Origin: a bacterium
GTDB lineage: Bacteria; Planctomycetota; Planctomycetia; Pirellulales; Pirellulaceae
Direction of reading: 5' to 3'
Length of the DNA: 16,948 nucleotides
Assembly (NCBI GenBank): GCA_030432015.1
Contig: JAUIHJ010000068.1
Location: 1 to 16,948 of the forward strand
This document shows, in pieces, positions 1 through 8,619 of this stretch (positions are counted from its first letter, which is position 1; each line of letters starts with the position of its first letter). Under the pieces are notes generated by a model. The model saw only the letters and a program-made list of their open reading frames with translations, had not been told where the DNA came from and ran no database searches. Made by a program: the position numbers and the translations under genes.

Positions 1-42
1 ACCCAAGCGGTGTTGACGGAGATCTTCGCGCACGGCGAGTAG
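1..42 (+). CDS. possible C-terminal end of a + strand gene cut by the window edge
   Basis: Frame 1 is open from the first base and ends at a TAG at 40-42, giving the tail TQAVLTEIFAHGE. Twelve of the 13 sense codons end in G or C, as expected for real coding sequence here, and two small hairpins follow the stop. Thirteen residues are too few to name a family. The alternative is that the frame is open by chance. Confidence 0.35.
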   Translation, partial: TQAVLTEIFAHGE

Positions 43-46
43 CCGC

Positions 47-79
47 CGGTCAATGGACCGTCGTGCCGCGCTGTGCGGC
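47..79. terminator. pair of small hairpins between convergent gene ends
   Basis: CGGTC (47-51), loop AATG, GACCG (56-60) forms a 5-bp stem with a tetraloop five bases after the TAG at 40-42. A second stem, GCCGC (65-69) and GCGGC (75-79), follows directly. There is no T-run. They sit between the possible + gene end and the - strand hydrolase end at 170, so a shared transcription-end region is plausible but unproven. Confidence 0.35.
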
Positions 80-169
80 TGAAGCGCGACGCCCGTTGTT
101 TCGAGAAGCATACGCCAAGCGGAAGAATGGGGATGATCACGAGCGCGAAACACCTGACGACGTCTCGCT

Positions 170-1054
170 TCATTTGAGCAGGCGGTCAATCAGATATTCC
201 GTGGAATTCTTGTACATTGGATGAGACCGATCCGGATGCACAAGGACCACATCCACGTTCGCAGCGTTGAGCCGCTCTTCGAGCTTGACACCCATGATGC
301 CCGAGTGGGTCGGATCTTTTGGCGATGCCCCAACAACGGGAACTTCACCTCGGTAGAACAGGGCGATCGGCGGATCGTCCTGCGAGACGTGTTCAATTGG
401 CGAATACTCCTTGATCCATGGCAAAACCTCGGCGCGGCGGTCGATCAGGGCTTGAAAGTTCGGCAGACCAAACGCGTGAGCCCCATAGCCGTAATTCGGC
501 ATCCATTGACGTAGTTCCTTTGGGTCGAGCGACACTTGGGCTCCGTTGACCGCAGCGCAGTACAGTCGGGTCGATTCGCGGGCAATTGGGTCGTCGCTCT
601 TGGGATCGGCCATGTCATCGTGAAAAGCGAGCCACAGTGATGAGCATGCGCCGGCAGAACCTCCGGTGGCGCCGATGCGCTTTTTGTCAAGGTTCCATTC
701 GGCCGCCTTGGAGCGTACAAACTGCAACGCGCGGGCGGCGTCTTCTAACGGCGCTTTCACCGGCGGTTCGACTTTTTCTGCGACGCCGTTTTGAACATAC
801 CGGTAGTTGATGGCAACCACGGAAATACCCTTCGCCAAGAAAGCCTGCGGATTGGTCCGCTTGTCGCCACCCCGCCAGCCGCCACCATGGATATAGAAAA
901 CGACGGGTGTCGGCTTGTCCGCTTTCGCCTGATAGAAATCAAGAACTTGACGTGGATGACTGCCGTACGCGAGATCGCGCAATTGCATGGGTTCATCAGC
1001 ACGGCCCTGTTGCACAAGCGCTAGAAGGACAATTAGTGGCACGATTCGCTGCAT
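170..1054 (-). CDS. secreted alpha/beta hydrolase (esterase/lipase, BD-FAE/HSL-like)
   Basis: This is a 294-residue serine hydrolase, likely an exported carboxylesterase (for example deacetylating or deferuloylating glycans); the substrate is unknown. The N-terminus MQRIVPLIVLLALVQQGRA is a signal peptide. The oxyanion-hole motif HGGGW is at residues 56-60, the nucleophile elbow GGSAG at 131-135 (Ser133), the likely acid is Asp247 (KDPTH) and the base His278 (RSHPM). Length and motif order fit the family. An upstream in-frame ATG at 1105 would add 17 residues before the signal peptide. I prefer 1054 because AGGAG lies 7 nt upstream and the hydrophobic segment then starts the protein. The gene is divergent from the SGNH/TPR gene across 588 bp. 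Its position beside sulfatases suggests polysaccharide ester removal, which is inference. Confidence 0.92.
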   Translation of the reverse strand: MQRIVPLIVLLALVQQGRADEPMQLRDLAYGSHPRQVLDFYQAKADKPTPVVFYIHGGGWRGGDKRTNPQAFLAKGISVVAINYRYVQNGVAEKVEPPVKAPLEDAARALQFVRSKAAEWNLDKKRIGATGGSAGACSSLWLAFHDDMADPKSDDPIARESTRLYCAAVNGAQVSLDPKELRQWMPNYGYGAHAFGLPNFQALIDRRAEVLPWIKEYSPIEHVSQDDPPIALFYRGEVPVVGASPKDPTHSGIMGVKLEERLNAANVDVVLVHPDRSHPMYKNSTEYLIDRLLK

Positions 1055-1061
1055 GGTGTAG

Positions 1062-1066
1062 CTCCT
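1062..1066 (-). promoter_or_regulatory. Shine-Dalgarno site of the alpha/beta hydrolase
   Basis: Read on the minus strand this is AGGAG, ending 7 nt before the ATG at 1054. It decides the start in favour of the internal ATG over the one at 1105. Confidence 0.7.
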
Positions 1067-1432
1067 GATTGAATGACGGGACGCGAGCAAGATCGTTGGG
1101 GACATGGCACATCAGGCCGGTGTGCCTCGCAACGTGATCGATCATTGTAGCGTTTCGGGCTCGCCATCGAGCAGCCCGTTGAACGAATCACGCGAGCGAC
1201 GCGAATGTTCGCCGCGTCGAAAGGCCCGCAATCCCCCAGCGATCGCTGGCTTCGACCGCTGCCATTGTGATTGAATCGCAACACGTGCGGACCCAACGGT
1301 CAGGGAGCTGGGGCGGGAGCTCGCGCGAGAGAGTTGACGTCGCGGACATCATGAAACCCTGGCTCTTCGGAACAATCAGTGGGTGAATTGGGTGGCGTAA
1401 GAAAACGGAGGGTGTCGCTCGAAGCCGGAAAC

Positions 1433-1452
1433 AACAAGATCGAGGTCTTGTT
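1433..1452. repeat. inverted repeat in a divergent promoter region
   Basis: AACAAGAT (1433-1440), CGAG, GTCTTGTT (1445-1452) gives seven Watson-Crick pairs plus one T-G pair, followed by TT. It lies 190 bp before the SGNH/TPR start and about 380 bp from the hydrolase start. It could be an operator or a weak terminator. An operator suits a divergent region better, because no gene visibly ends here. Confidence 0.35.
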
Positions 1453-1642
1453 TTGACGTGTGGGTGGCAGGTTCGGGTCAGACGAATTGGCACGCTTCGG
1501 GTCCCCGCAAACAGTGCCGAGGGAATGACACGTAAGATTACTTTCAACCACAAGGTGGAGCGACTCAACTTTGGCGACGGCTATCGTCTTATGCTATTTT
1601 GGAAGATCTAACTGAGCCCCGCGGTAGCGGAACCAATTTCGG

Positions 1643-3730
1643 ATGATCTTCGCTTTGTCTGCCAGACCACATTACGCGCCGAACGGCTCACGTCGCAGAA
1701 AGTTCGTGTTTGCCCTCTTCGCAACGCTGGCATTCTTCTTGATGCTTGAGTCGGGGCTGTGGCTTTGCGGCGTCACGCCGGTGACCCAGACACAGGATCC
1801 GTTTTCCGGCTTCTCCCAGATTCCGTTGTTTGAACCCGTCGACGGCCCCCATGGCGAACCGTGGTTGACGACCGCGACGAACAAACTTGTGTGGTTTAAC
1901 GACCAGACTTTTCCTCGCCAGAAGCCGGCTGGTACGCGCCGTGTGTTTTGCGTCGGTGGTTCGACGACGTTCGGCCGCCCCTATTGGGACGCCACTTCGT
2001 ATTCTGGGTGGCTGAGAGAGTTTCTCCCCTTGGTCGACGATTCGTGCGAATGGGAGGTGATCAATGCGGGGGGCGTCAGTTACGCGAGTTATCGCGTGGC
2101 GGCTGTCGTCGAGGAGCTCGCGCAATACGACCCGGATCTCTTCATTGTTTACAGCGTGCATAACGAATTCCTCGAAAGACGAACGTACGCCGGCATGTTT
2201 GAGCGACCTGTCGCCCAAGTTCGCGTCTCCGCGGCATTGAGCCAAACGAGAACTTGGGCGGTCCTTGATCGCATCCTCAGCCGCAGCAAGCCCGTCGAAC
2301 CGATTGACGCTTCGAATATGTTGGCCGAGGAGGTTGATGAAATTCTGAACGCCACGGTGGGTCCGTCCGCCTATCATCGCGATCGCGAATGGCATGAAGG
2401 CGTGCTTCGTCACTACGAACTGAATCTTCAACGCATGGTCGCTATTGCCCGGGGGGCTGACGCGAAGATCGTGTTTGTAACGCCCGCGTCCAACCTAAGA
2501 GACTGTTCGCCATTCAAGAGCGAGCCTAAACAACCCTTGCCCGAGAACCAACTGACGGAACTCAGGTTTCATCTCGCGTTTGCCGAAGAGCAGTTGGCGA
2601 ACGGCGAGTTCGAGGATGCGTTGGACTCGATCGATCGAGCGAAGTCGATTGATCAAAGGTACGCAGCGGTGCATTTCTTACACGGCAAGACACTCTTCGC
2701 CCTCGGACGGATGGAGGAAGCGCTGCGTGCATTTGAAACCGCGTTGGCCGAGGACATCTGCCCATTGCGGGCATTGCCAGAAATCACAGAAGCGATTCGC
2801 CGCGTTGCGACTCAGGAGAAAGTCCCCGTCGTGGAGTTCGGTGCTCAGCTGCTCCAACAGAGTCACGAGGAACTCGGGCACCAGTGCCTCGGTTCCGAGT
2901 ATTTCCTCGATCACGTTCATCCGACTGTCGATGTTCATCGACAGCTGGCGTTATGGATTATTGAGACTCTCCAACGTGCGGAAATCGTGGCGGGAACGGC
3001 GCCTACGCCTGCGACCGTCGATGTTGTCGCACAACGGGTTGATGCGAGAATTGACAAGACCCGGCAGGGAATTGCGTTACGCAACCTCGCCAAGGTCTTG
3101 AGCTGGGCGGGAAAGTTCGACGAGGCACGACTGCGCGCAGCGGACGCACTGATGCTAATCGAGAAAGATCTTGAGAGCCAGTTCCTGCTGGCCGAGTGTT
3201 TACGGCTGACAAAGCGACACGAGGAAGCGATGTTGGAGTTTGAACGGCTGTTCCAATGGGAGCCGGATTACGAACGTGGCTACATTCCATTTGGCACGCT
3301 TCTGCTCGAACAGGGGCATTGGGCTGCCGCAAAAGTTTATCTTGCGATGGGCGCACTGCTCTATCCGAATCGAGACGACGCGCATCAGGCATTGGGCGCC
3401 GTGCACCTTCAATTGGGTGAGCACGAGTTTGCCTCGCAATCCCTGCTCGAAGCAAAAAAGCTCAACCCGCATAATGGGAACACCTTGTTGTTACTTGCGC
3501 GGACGCTGCTCGCGACCGGGGAGACAGGCGATGCCGTTGTCCACTATCAGCAAGCGATCCGGTTCGGGAAGGACGATGCGGACACGCACAATGAACTCGG
3601 CGAAGCCCTGCTTCGCGGAGGAGACGTGAATGCGGCGACGGCACAGTTTCTCGCTGCACTCCGCCTTGATCCCGACCACAATGGCGCGCGGACCAATCTC
3701 GACTCGGTTCGAGAACCCTCGGGGAAATAG
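1643..3730 (+). CDS. membrane-anchored SGNH/GDSL hydrolase with inserted and C-terminal TPR repeats
   Basis: This is a 695-residue protein. A hydrophobic segment at about residues 21-40 is a signal anchor, placing the rest outside the cytoplasmic membrane. The SGNH hydrolase part shows VGGSTTFG with the likely nucleophile Ser107 (block I), NAGG at 141-144 (block II), HNE at 173-175 (block III), and LDHVHP with Asp423 and His426 (block V). A helical pair reading like one to two TPRs (about 305-370) lies between blocks III and V, so the catalytic domain is split by TPR sequence. At least five more TPR-like units follow from about 475 to 690. The family acts on ester or acetyl groups of lipids or glycans; the substrate is not evident. 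The start has only a weak GCGGA upstream, but no other ATG precedes the membrane segment. It ends in TAG. Confidence 0.93.
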   Translation: MIFALSARPHYAPNGSRRRKFVFALFATLAFFLMLESGLWLCGVTPVTQTQDPFSGFSQIPLFEPVDGPHGEPWLTTATNKLVWFNDQTFPRQKPAGTRRVFCVGGSTTFGRPYWDATSYSGWLREFLPLVDDSCEWEVINAGGVSYASYRVAAVVEELAQYDPDLFIVYSVHNEFLERRTYAGMFERPVAQVRVSAALSQTRTWAVLDRILSRSKPVEPIDASNMLAEEVDEILNATVGPSAYHRDREWHEGVLRHYELNLQRMVAIARGADAKIVFVTPASNLRDCSPFKSEPKQPLPENQLTELRFHLAFAEEQLANGEFEDALDSIDRAKSIDQRYAAVHFLHGKTLFALGRMEEALRAFETALAEDICPLRALPEITEAIRRVATQEKVPVVEFGAQLLQQSHEELGHQCLGSEYFLDHVHPTVDVHRQLALWIIETLQRAEIVAGTAPTPATVDVVAQRVDARIDKTRQGIALRNLAKVLSWAGKFDEARLRAADALMLIEKDLESQFLLAECLRLTKRHEEAMLEFERLFQWEPDYERGYIPFGTLLLEQGHWAAAKVYLAMGALLYPNRDDAHQALGAVHLQLGEHEFASQSLLEAKKLNPHNGNTLLLLARTLLATGETGDAVVHYQQAIRFGKDDADTHNELGEALLRGGDVNAATAQFLAALRLDPDHNGARTNLDSVREPSGK

Positions 3731-4077
3731 CCCGCTAGGACACCACGGCCACGTCTGCAAACGACGACAAGCGACGACGCGCCAGCGCTAGAATTGCGCC
3801 CAAGAGTCGCATCGCAGCTCTTGAGCATCCAGGCCACAGTTCCTCGGGATTACAGCCAGACTGCAACCTGCCATGGCTTCGGCAGTTGCCGAGGCGCAAG
3901 ATTCAAACTTTCAGCGAGCGATCCGAGTTGCGACAAATACCCAGGTGGAAGATCCGAGAGGCGTTGGAGTTGAGCACGGCTGCTGCGATGGCGTGCCCTT
4001 CGGTTATACTGCCCATCTGGTCATTTCATTCACGCGCTGCGTGACGTTACGACGAACCTGTCACGAAGGTTGATCCC
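3731..4077. other. 347-bp intergenic region before the sulfatase
   Basis: No gene is supported; the 66-codon frame at 3873-4073 has no recognisable features. It contains an inverted repeat at 3877-3894, CTTCGGCA-GT-TGCCGAGG. The two-base spacer makes this a DNA dyad (possible operator) rather than a hairpin. A TATACT at 4005-4010 looks like a -10 box but lacks a -35 at proper spacing. GAAGG just upstream of the ATG at 4078 can serve as a ribosome binding site. Confidence 0.45.
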
Positions 4078-5529
4078 ATGCGACACGTCCCGAGAACGAT
4101 TGCGATCACGTTGGTACTTGTTGCCATCACCTCGCACCCGACGGTGAAGGGAGCGGATTCGACGCCGAAGAAGCCGAACGTCGTGTTCTTCCTGGCGGAT
4201 GATCTTGGCTGGACCGGGCTGCGTTGCTTTGGCAGTGATTTCTACGAGACGCCGCATCTGGATCGATTCGCCCAAAGCGGCATGAGGTTCACCAACGCAT
4301 ACTCCGCCTGCACTGTCTGCTCGCCGACGCGCGCTTCAATCATGACGGGGATGTATCCCGCGCGGCTGCGTTTGACCGATTTCATTGCCGGGCAGAATCG
4401 CCCTTGGGCAAAGCTACAGATCCCGGACTGGACAAAGGGGCTCGATCACAGCTACGTGACGATTGCCGAAGCGTTACGCGCTGCCGGCTACACGACCGGA
4501 CAGTTCGGCAAGTGGCATTTGCATTACGCCGGGCGCGATGCGGCTGCGTATGGACCAACGTCGCATGGCTTTGATGTGGCGGTCGACAAACCCCGCGGCG
4601 CCAGGGGCTATGTATTGCCAGCAGGCTTTAATTCAAGAGGCGAATCGAAGAGCGACTTTCTGACCGATTACCTGACCGACAAGGCAGTTGAATTCATCGA
4701 CAACTCGAAGGACACGCCTTTCTTTCTGTATTTCGCCTATCACGTGCCGCACACGCCGATCCAAGGACGAAAGGACTTGGTGACGGCCTTTTCGAATAAA
4801 GTGCGGGCCGATGCCACGCACAACAATGCAACCTACGCCGCGATGGTTGCGAGCCTGGATCAGAGCGTCGGGCGCGTGTTGGAGCGGCTCGACCGCCATG
4901 GAATTGCGGATAATACGCTGGTGGTGTTTACGTCTGATAACGGCGGCCTCACCGAGCGTTATGGCAGGCACGATGGCTTTACGCAAAACCTGCCGTTGCG
5001 TCGCGGCAAAGGATCGGCTTACGAAGGCGGGGTCCGCGTTCCAACGATTGTGCGCTGGCCCGGTGTCACCCAGGCCGCCAGCGTCTGCGACGAACCGATC
5101 ATGACGATCGATTACTATCCGACGTTGCTTGAAGTCACCTCGAGTCCAGGTGACGACGCGCACAATGCCTCGGTGGACGGACGCAGCATTACACCGTTAT
5201 TACGTGATCCCTCGTCGACACTCGATCGCGATCTGTTTTGGCACTACCCACACTACCACGCGGGAGGTGATAGCCCCTACAGCGCGATACGCTCGGGGCA
5301 GTGGCGGCTGGTCGAGTTTCACGAAGGCGACCGCGTTGAGTTGTACAACCTGGCCGAGGATATTGGCGAACAACGCGACATGTCGGCCGCAAAGCCCGAC
5401 CTGGTGAGACAACTTCGCGCCAAGCTTCATGCGTGGCGTGAACGCGTTGGTGGCCAGATGCCGACTCCGAACCCTCAGCACGATCCCGATCGTGCAACGC
5501 AGGTCGGCCGCACTGCGCGGAAGCGTTAA
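4078..5529 (+). CDS. secreted arylsulfatase (formylglycine-dependent sulfatase, S1 family)
   Basis: This 483-residue enzyme hydrolyses sulfate esters, probably on a sulfated polysaccharide, after export. A signal peptide covers about residues 1-25, ending near VKGADS. The mature start carries the metal-binding Asp41-Asp42 (LADDLGW). The maturation motif CSPTR is at 81-85, where Cys81 becomes formylglycine and Arg85 supports the site. GKWH (144-147) gives the active-site Lys145 and His147, HVPHTP (222-227) another His, and SDNGG (286-290) the second metal-site Asp287-Asn288. Length and motif order are complete. The C-terminus has the usual YNLAEDIGE segment and a short basic tail. A GAAGG ribosome site precedes the start. 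No formylglycine-generating enzyme or anaerobic maturase lies in the window. Substrate cannot be read from the sequence. Confidence 0.97.
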   Translation: MRHVPRTIAITLVLVAITSHPTVKGADSTPKKPNVVFFLADDLGWTGLRCFGSDFYETPHLDRFAQSGMRFTNAYSACTVCSPTRASIMTGMYPARLRLTDFIAGQNRPWAKLQIPDWTKGLDHSYVTIAEALRAAGYTTGQFGKWHLHYAGRDAAAYGPTSHGFDVAVDKPRGARGYVLPAGFNSRGESKSDFLTDYLTDKAVEFIDNSKDTPFFLYFAYHVPHTPIQGRKDLVTAFSNKVRADATHNNATYAAMVASLDQSVGRVLERLDRHGIADNTLVVFTSDNGGLTERYGRHDGFTQNLPLRRGKGSAYEGGVRVPTIVRWPGVTQAASVCDEPIMTIDYYPTLLEVTSSPGDDAHNASVDGRSITPLLRDPSSTLDRDLFWHYPHYHAGGDSPYSAIRSGQWRLVEFHEGDRVELYNLAEDIGEQRDMSAAKPDLVRQLRAKLHAWRERVGGQMPTPNPQHDPDRATQVGRTARKR

Positions 5530-5730
5530 ACCGGTCGCTGAAATCACTTCTTGGATGACACATGGTCAGGAACAGTGGCGTGTGGCACAATTTCGGCGTG
5601 CGGCGACCACGGTAAATTTCGTAGTATCGACCTTCAGCCGGCCCCCGCGCTGCACCACAGCGGAACAGCGCCGCACATGGACTTCACCCGAAGGAGAAGT
5701 CTTGCCGATCACGCCGTCGAGATTGAACGC

Positions 5731-6231
5731 ATGACCTGGGGCTTACGCTTCCTGCTGTTGCTCACATTCGCCCTGTTTTGGGGTGGGCTTACGTTCTACA
5801 CGGCTTGCGTTGTACGGATCGCCCATGATGTGCTTGACGACCCAATGGTGGGCGGACTCATCACGCAACGGGTCACCGAGTGGCTACAGATTCTGGGCGG
5901 AGTCACGGCGACATTGATGGTCTGGAATGCGGCGTACGTCACTCGCAAATCGAGGCGATGGGGGGCTGCGTTAGCCGTCTGCACGTTGGTGTTGGGCTGT
6001 GCGCTTGTGGGTCTTGTTGTGGTACATGGTCAGCTGGATGCGGTTATCGATGTGGACGTCGCCGCAATTACCGATCGGGATGCGTTCGCGGCAGGGCACC
6101 GGCGTTACAACCAATTGACAACAATTGAATGGCTCGCCTCGCTGACGTATTTGGCGATCACACTCGCCGCCTGGCGGCACATCGACGCCGGGCACTGTCT
6201 GACCGAGCCGAGCACTCGCGACGATGATTGA
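5731..6231 (+). CDS. small four-helix integral membrane protein (DUF4149/TMEM205-like)
   Basis: This 166-residue protein has four predicted membrane helices at about residues 6-28, 51-70, 77-99 and 130-148. The opening FWGGLTFYTACVVRI, with TQRVTEWLQ after it, resembles the DUF4149/TMEM205 group found in planctomycetes; that match is from memory. Function is unknown. The start is uncertain: the frame is open from 5551, with in-frame ATGs at 5551, 5677 and 5731. I chose 5731 because it places the first helix at the N-terminus; 5677 would add 18 charged residues. An AAGGAG at 5691-5696 lies within the longer version and is too far from 5731 to settle it. The gene follows the sulfatase on the same strand after a 200-bp gap and converges with the next sulfatase. 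Confidence 0.75.
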   Translation: MTWGLRFLLLLTFALFWGGLTFYTACVVRIAHDVLDDPMVGGLITQRVTEWLQILGGVTATLMVWNAAYVTRKSRRWGAALAVCTLVLGCALVGLVVVHGQLDAVIDVDVAAITDRDAFAAGHRRYNQLTTIEWLASLTYLAITLAAWRHIDAGHCLTEPSTRDDD

Positions 6232-6260
6232 CGCCCTCGGCACGGGCAGCATCCCGCGGG

Positions 6261-6298
6261 TCGCCCAGGCCGCCTTTGTTCGCGACGGCGCTGGGCGA
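6261..6298. terminator. strong hairpin between convergent genes
   Basis: TCGCCCAG (6261-6268) pairs perfectly with CTGGGCGA (6291-6298). After a two-base gc bulge, CGCC (6271-6274) pairs with GGCG (6287-6290), leaving a 12-base loop. The 12-bp GC-rich stem lies 30 bp past the membrane-protein stop and 98 bp past the - strand sulfatase stop. There is no T-run on either side, so it may be a bidirectional transcript end or RNA-stability element rather than a classic intrinsic terminator. Confidence 0.55.
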
Positions 6299-6395
6299 GT
6301 CGCCGACCTTCACGGAAAGCTCGATGGTGGCGAGATGTCACGCTGACGAGTATTGGGCATGCCCGTTGCCAGGCGGCTCCGGTTTGTTGCTTGGC

Positions 6396-8360
6396 TCAAT
6401 GGACTTCAAGCCGAAGTTTTCGGTACCAGACCTCGCTACCGTGGTCCGTCAGCATGATCTGGCCAAAAGGGTTTTCGCCAAAACCGTCGACATCGGAAAA
6501 CTTGCTCGCCGCCAGGCGGCGTTCCCATTCTTCGTCGCCGACCGTCGCGGTCAAAATTCGTCGACCGTTCAGCCAGTGCTCGACCGTTTGACCATCGACG
6601 GTAATCCGGCTCGAATTGAACTCTCCAGCGGGTTTCAACCGTTTGAATTCGTTCGGTTCATAAAGATCGTACAGAGAACCGGCACTCTTGTTCGGCGAAA
6701 GCGTTTTCTGGCCGTCGTCGTAGATCTGATATTCAAGACCGAGAGTCTTGCGACCGTAGCGACGCACGCGGTACTTCAAGCCGCTATTGCCGGCCGATGC
6801 TATTTTCCATTCGAATGTCAACGTGAAATTGCCATACTCGTGTTTTGTGACGATGTGACCTGACCGGCCCTGTGCCGTATTGAGGTGAATCATTCCGTCG
6901 ACAACTTCCCAGCCTTTGGTCACGGGTTGGCCGTCGAGCGTCGTCCAATTGGCCAACGTGTTCCCGTCGAACAGTGGAGGGGCGTCAACCTGAGCGTGCC
7001 CCCAGATCTTTGGCGACTGGAACCCGGCGGGCGGAACGTTGGGCGGAATGTTCGGCTTGACCGCTTCTTTGGCCAACGCGGCCAATTTCGTCCGCAACCT
7101 TGCGGTGATCTCCGGTTGTTGGCGGCTGACATCATTTTTTTCTGACGGGTCCACCCGAATGTTGAAGAGCTCCCACGATTCCTCGGTGGCCGCCTGGGTG
7201 GCGTTTGCACCAACATGGCCGTTATGAACCAGCTTCCAGTCGCCCATGCGGAGCGCTCCACAATAAGGGGTAACGTTGTGCAACAGAAACTCATGCGGCG
7301 ATGGCTTCCCATGGGCAATCGTCTTCCAAGCGTCTTTCCCGTCGAGTGCCTTCTGTTGGACGACCTCTGCGCCGGCCAACCGCAGCAGCGTCGGATAGAG
7401 GTCCACGATATGCAGTGGCTGGTCGACCACGCCGCCAGCCTGGAGGACGTTCTCCCAAACCACCACCGCGGGCACTCGTACGCCACCTTCATAGAGGGTG
7501 CCTTTCCCCGCGCGCAGCGGTCTATTGGAGCCCAGTCGGGGAATTCCGCCGTTGTCGGAACAGAAGACGATCAGTGTCTTCTCACTTGGATATCCGTGCT
7601 CCTCCAAGGCAGCCAGGATGTGGCCGACTGCGTCATCCATGCACGTTACCATTGCCGCAAAGGTACGTCGCTGTTGGTTGGGTATGTCGGCGTACTTGCG
7701 AATGTACTCACTCGGCGCTTGGAGCGGCGTATGCGGAGCATTGAACGGCACGTACAGAAACAATGGTCGGCTCTTGTCATGATCGGCAATGATCTTCGCC
7801 GCTGCATCGCCAATGAGATTCGTCGAGTAGCCTTCGTCGTAGTTCGGGCGATCGTCACGATGCCAGTCGTGACCCCCGTCACGGATATGCGTGAAATAAT
7901 CCAGCGCGCCGTTATAGTGCCCGTATTGGTGGTCGAAGCCGCGGCGGGTGGGCAAGTAATCCGTGGTGACATGCCCCAGGTGCCACTTTCCGCAGATGGC
8001 CGTTGCATACCCCGAATCCTGCAACGCTTGCGGCAATGTCGTCTCGTCCAGCGGCAATCCGTGACTCGCCCAGGGACGCACGACACCGCACTGTAAACCC
8101 AATCGCATCGGATAGCGGCCGGTCAGCAGCGCGCCGCGCGTCGGAGAGCAGACCGGTTGCGCGTAGAACTGATTCAGCTGCACACCACGCTTTGACAGTT
8201 GATCGATGTGAGGCGTGGCAATCTTACTGCCATGAAAGCCTACGTCGCCCCAGCCAAGATCGTCAGCCATCATCAGAATTATGTGCGGGCGTTCCGATGC
8301 CGCGACGATGCTGGCCATGCCGAGCGCGACGATGAGAAACGGAATGAAGGATTTTGACAT
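6396..8360 (-). CDS. secreted sulfatase fused to a C-terminal DUF1080 (3-keto-disaccharide hydrolase) domain
   Basis: This 654-residue exported protein starts with a signal peptide at residues 1-22 (IVAAS). The S1 sulfatase part (about 23-435) has metal-site Asp33-Asp34, maturation motif CSPTR at 71-75, GKWH at 124-127 (Lys125, His127), NAPHTP at 207-212 (His210) and SDNGG at 268-272. A Pro-rich linker (about 436-460) joins a DUF1080 laminin-G-like beta-sandwich at about 461-654. That domain opens PPLFDGNTLANW and carries EWKIASAGNSGLKYR and LGLEYQIYDD, standard for the family. Some DUF1080 members cleave 3-keto-glycosides and others are treated as carbohydrate-binding, so the fusion could desulfate and bind or cleave the same glycan. 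The gene is convergent with the membrane protein and divergent from ExbD. No clear Shine-Dalgarno precedes the ATG. Confidence 0.96.
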   Translation of the reverse strand: MSKSFIPFLIVALGMASIVAASERPHIILMMADDLGWGDVGFHGSKIATPHIDQLSKRGVQLNQFYAQPVCSPTRGALLTGRYPMRLGLQCGVVRPWASHGLPLDETTLPQALQDSGYATAICGKWHLGHVTTDYLPTRRGFDHQYGHYNGALDYFTHIRDGGHDWHRDDRPNYDEGYSTNLIGDAAAKIIADHDKSRPLFLYVPFNAPHTPLQAPSEYIRKYADIPNQQRRTFAAMVTCMDDAVGHILAALEEHGYPSEKTLIVFCSDNGGIPRLGSNRPLRAGKGTLYEGGVRVPAVVVWENVLQAGGVVDQPLHIVDLYPTLLRLAGAEVVQQKALDGKDAWKTIAHGKPSPHEFLLHNVTPYCGALRMGDWKLVHNGHVGANATQAATEESWELFNIRVDPSEKNDVSRQQPEITARLRTKLAALAKEAVKPNIPPNVPPAGFQSPKIWGHAQVDAPPLFDGNTLANWTTLDGQPVTKGWEVVDGMIHLNTAQGRSGHIVTKHEYGNFTLTFEWKIASAGNSGLKYRVRRYGRKTLGLEYQIYDDGQKTLSPNKSAGSLYDLYEPNEFKRLKPAGEFNSSRITVDGQTVEHWLNGRRILTATVGDEEWERRLAASKFSDVDGFGENPFGQIMLTDHGSEVWYRKLRLEVH

Positions 8361-8619
8361 GCGGCGACCCCATGTTTCTTATTGCGAGTATTCGACCGGC
8401 ATCAGGTCTCTATGACGTGAACGATCCTAACCCACGCGACGGGTTCTGCCAAACCTCGTCGGGACAAGGCACGGCGGGAATAATCCATTGCATTCGTCGC
8501 GAACCTCTCGTTGAGATAATCCCGCTGATGGTATTGCTCGTATTGGCTGGTTGCGACGTTGCCTACGGCTCCCCGGTCGTTGCACTTACGACCGCGTTTC
8601 CAAGACAAACAGGCCTCCC

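Larger units (their letters stand above)
1055..1642. other. 588-bp divergent intergenic region
   Basis: It lies between the divergent hydrolase and SGNH/TPR genes and should hold both promoters. Frames open on the minus strand here (1033-1296, 1188-1568, 1300-1551) encode Arg/Ser/Pro-rich, low-quality sequences with no motif I recognise, so I do not call genes. The only clear structure is the inverted repeat at 1433-1452. I could not pick a convincing -35/-10 pair. Confidence 0.5.

Noticed and set aside
1055..1105. longer hydrolase N-terminus from the ATG at 1105
   Set aside because: It would bury the signal peptide behind 17 polar residues and ignore the AGGAG directly before the ATG at 1054.
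1688..2431. 247-codon minus-strand frame inside the SGNH/TPR gene
   Set aside because: It is antisense to the conserved SGNH blocks, with a composition typical of shadow frames.
3970..4010. promoter with TTGAGC and TATACT upstream of the sulfatase
   Set aside because: The two boxes are 29 bases apart, far from the 16-18 expected, and no better -35 is found.
6228..6863. 211-codon + strand open frame
   Set aside because: Most of it is antisense to the conserved DUF1080 domain, and it shows no recognisable motif.
7215..8096. 293-codon + strand open frame
   Set aside because: It is antisense to the sulfatase-DUF1080 gene, Arg/Val-rich and without domain motifs. The minus-strand frame has every sulfatase catalytic motif.
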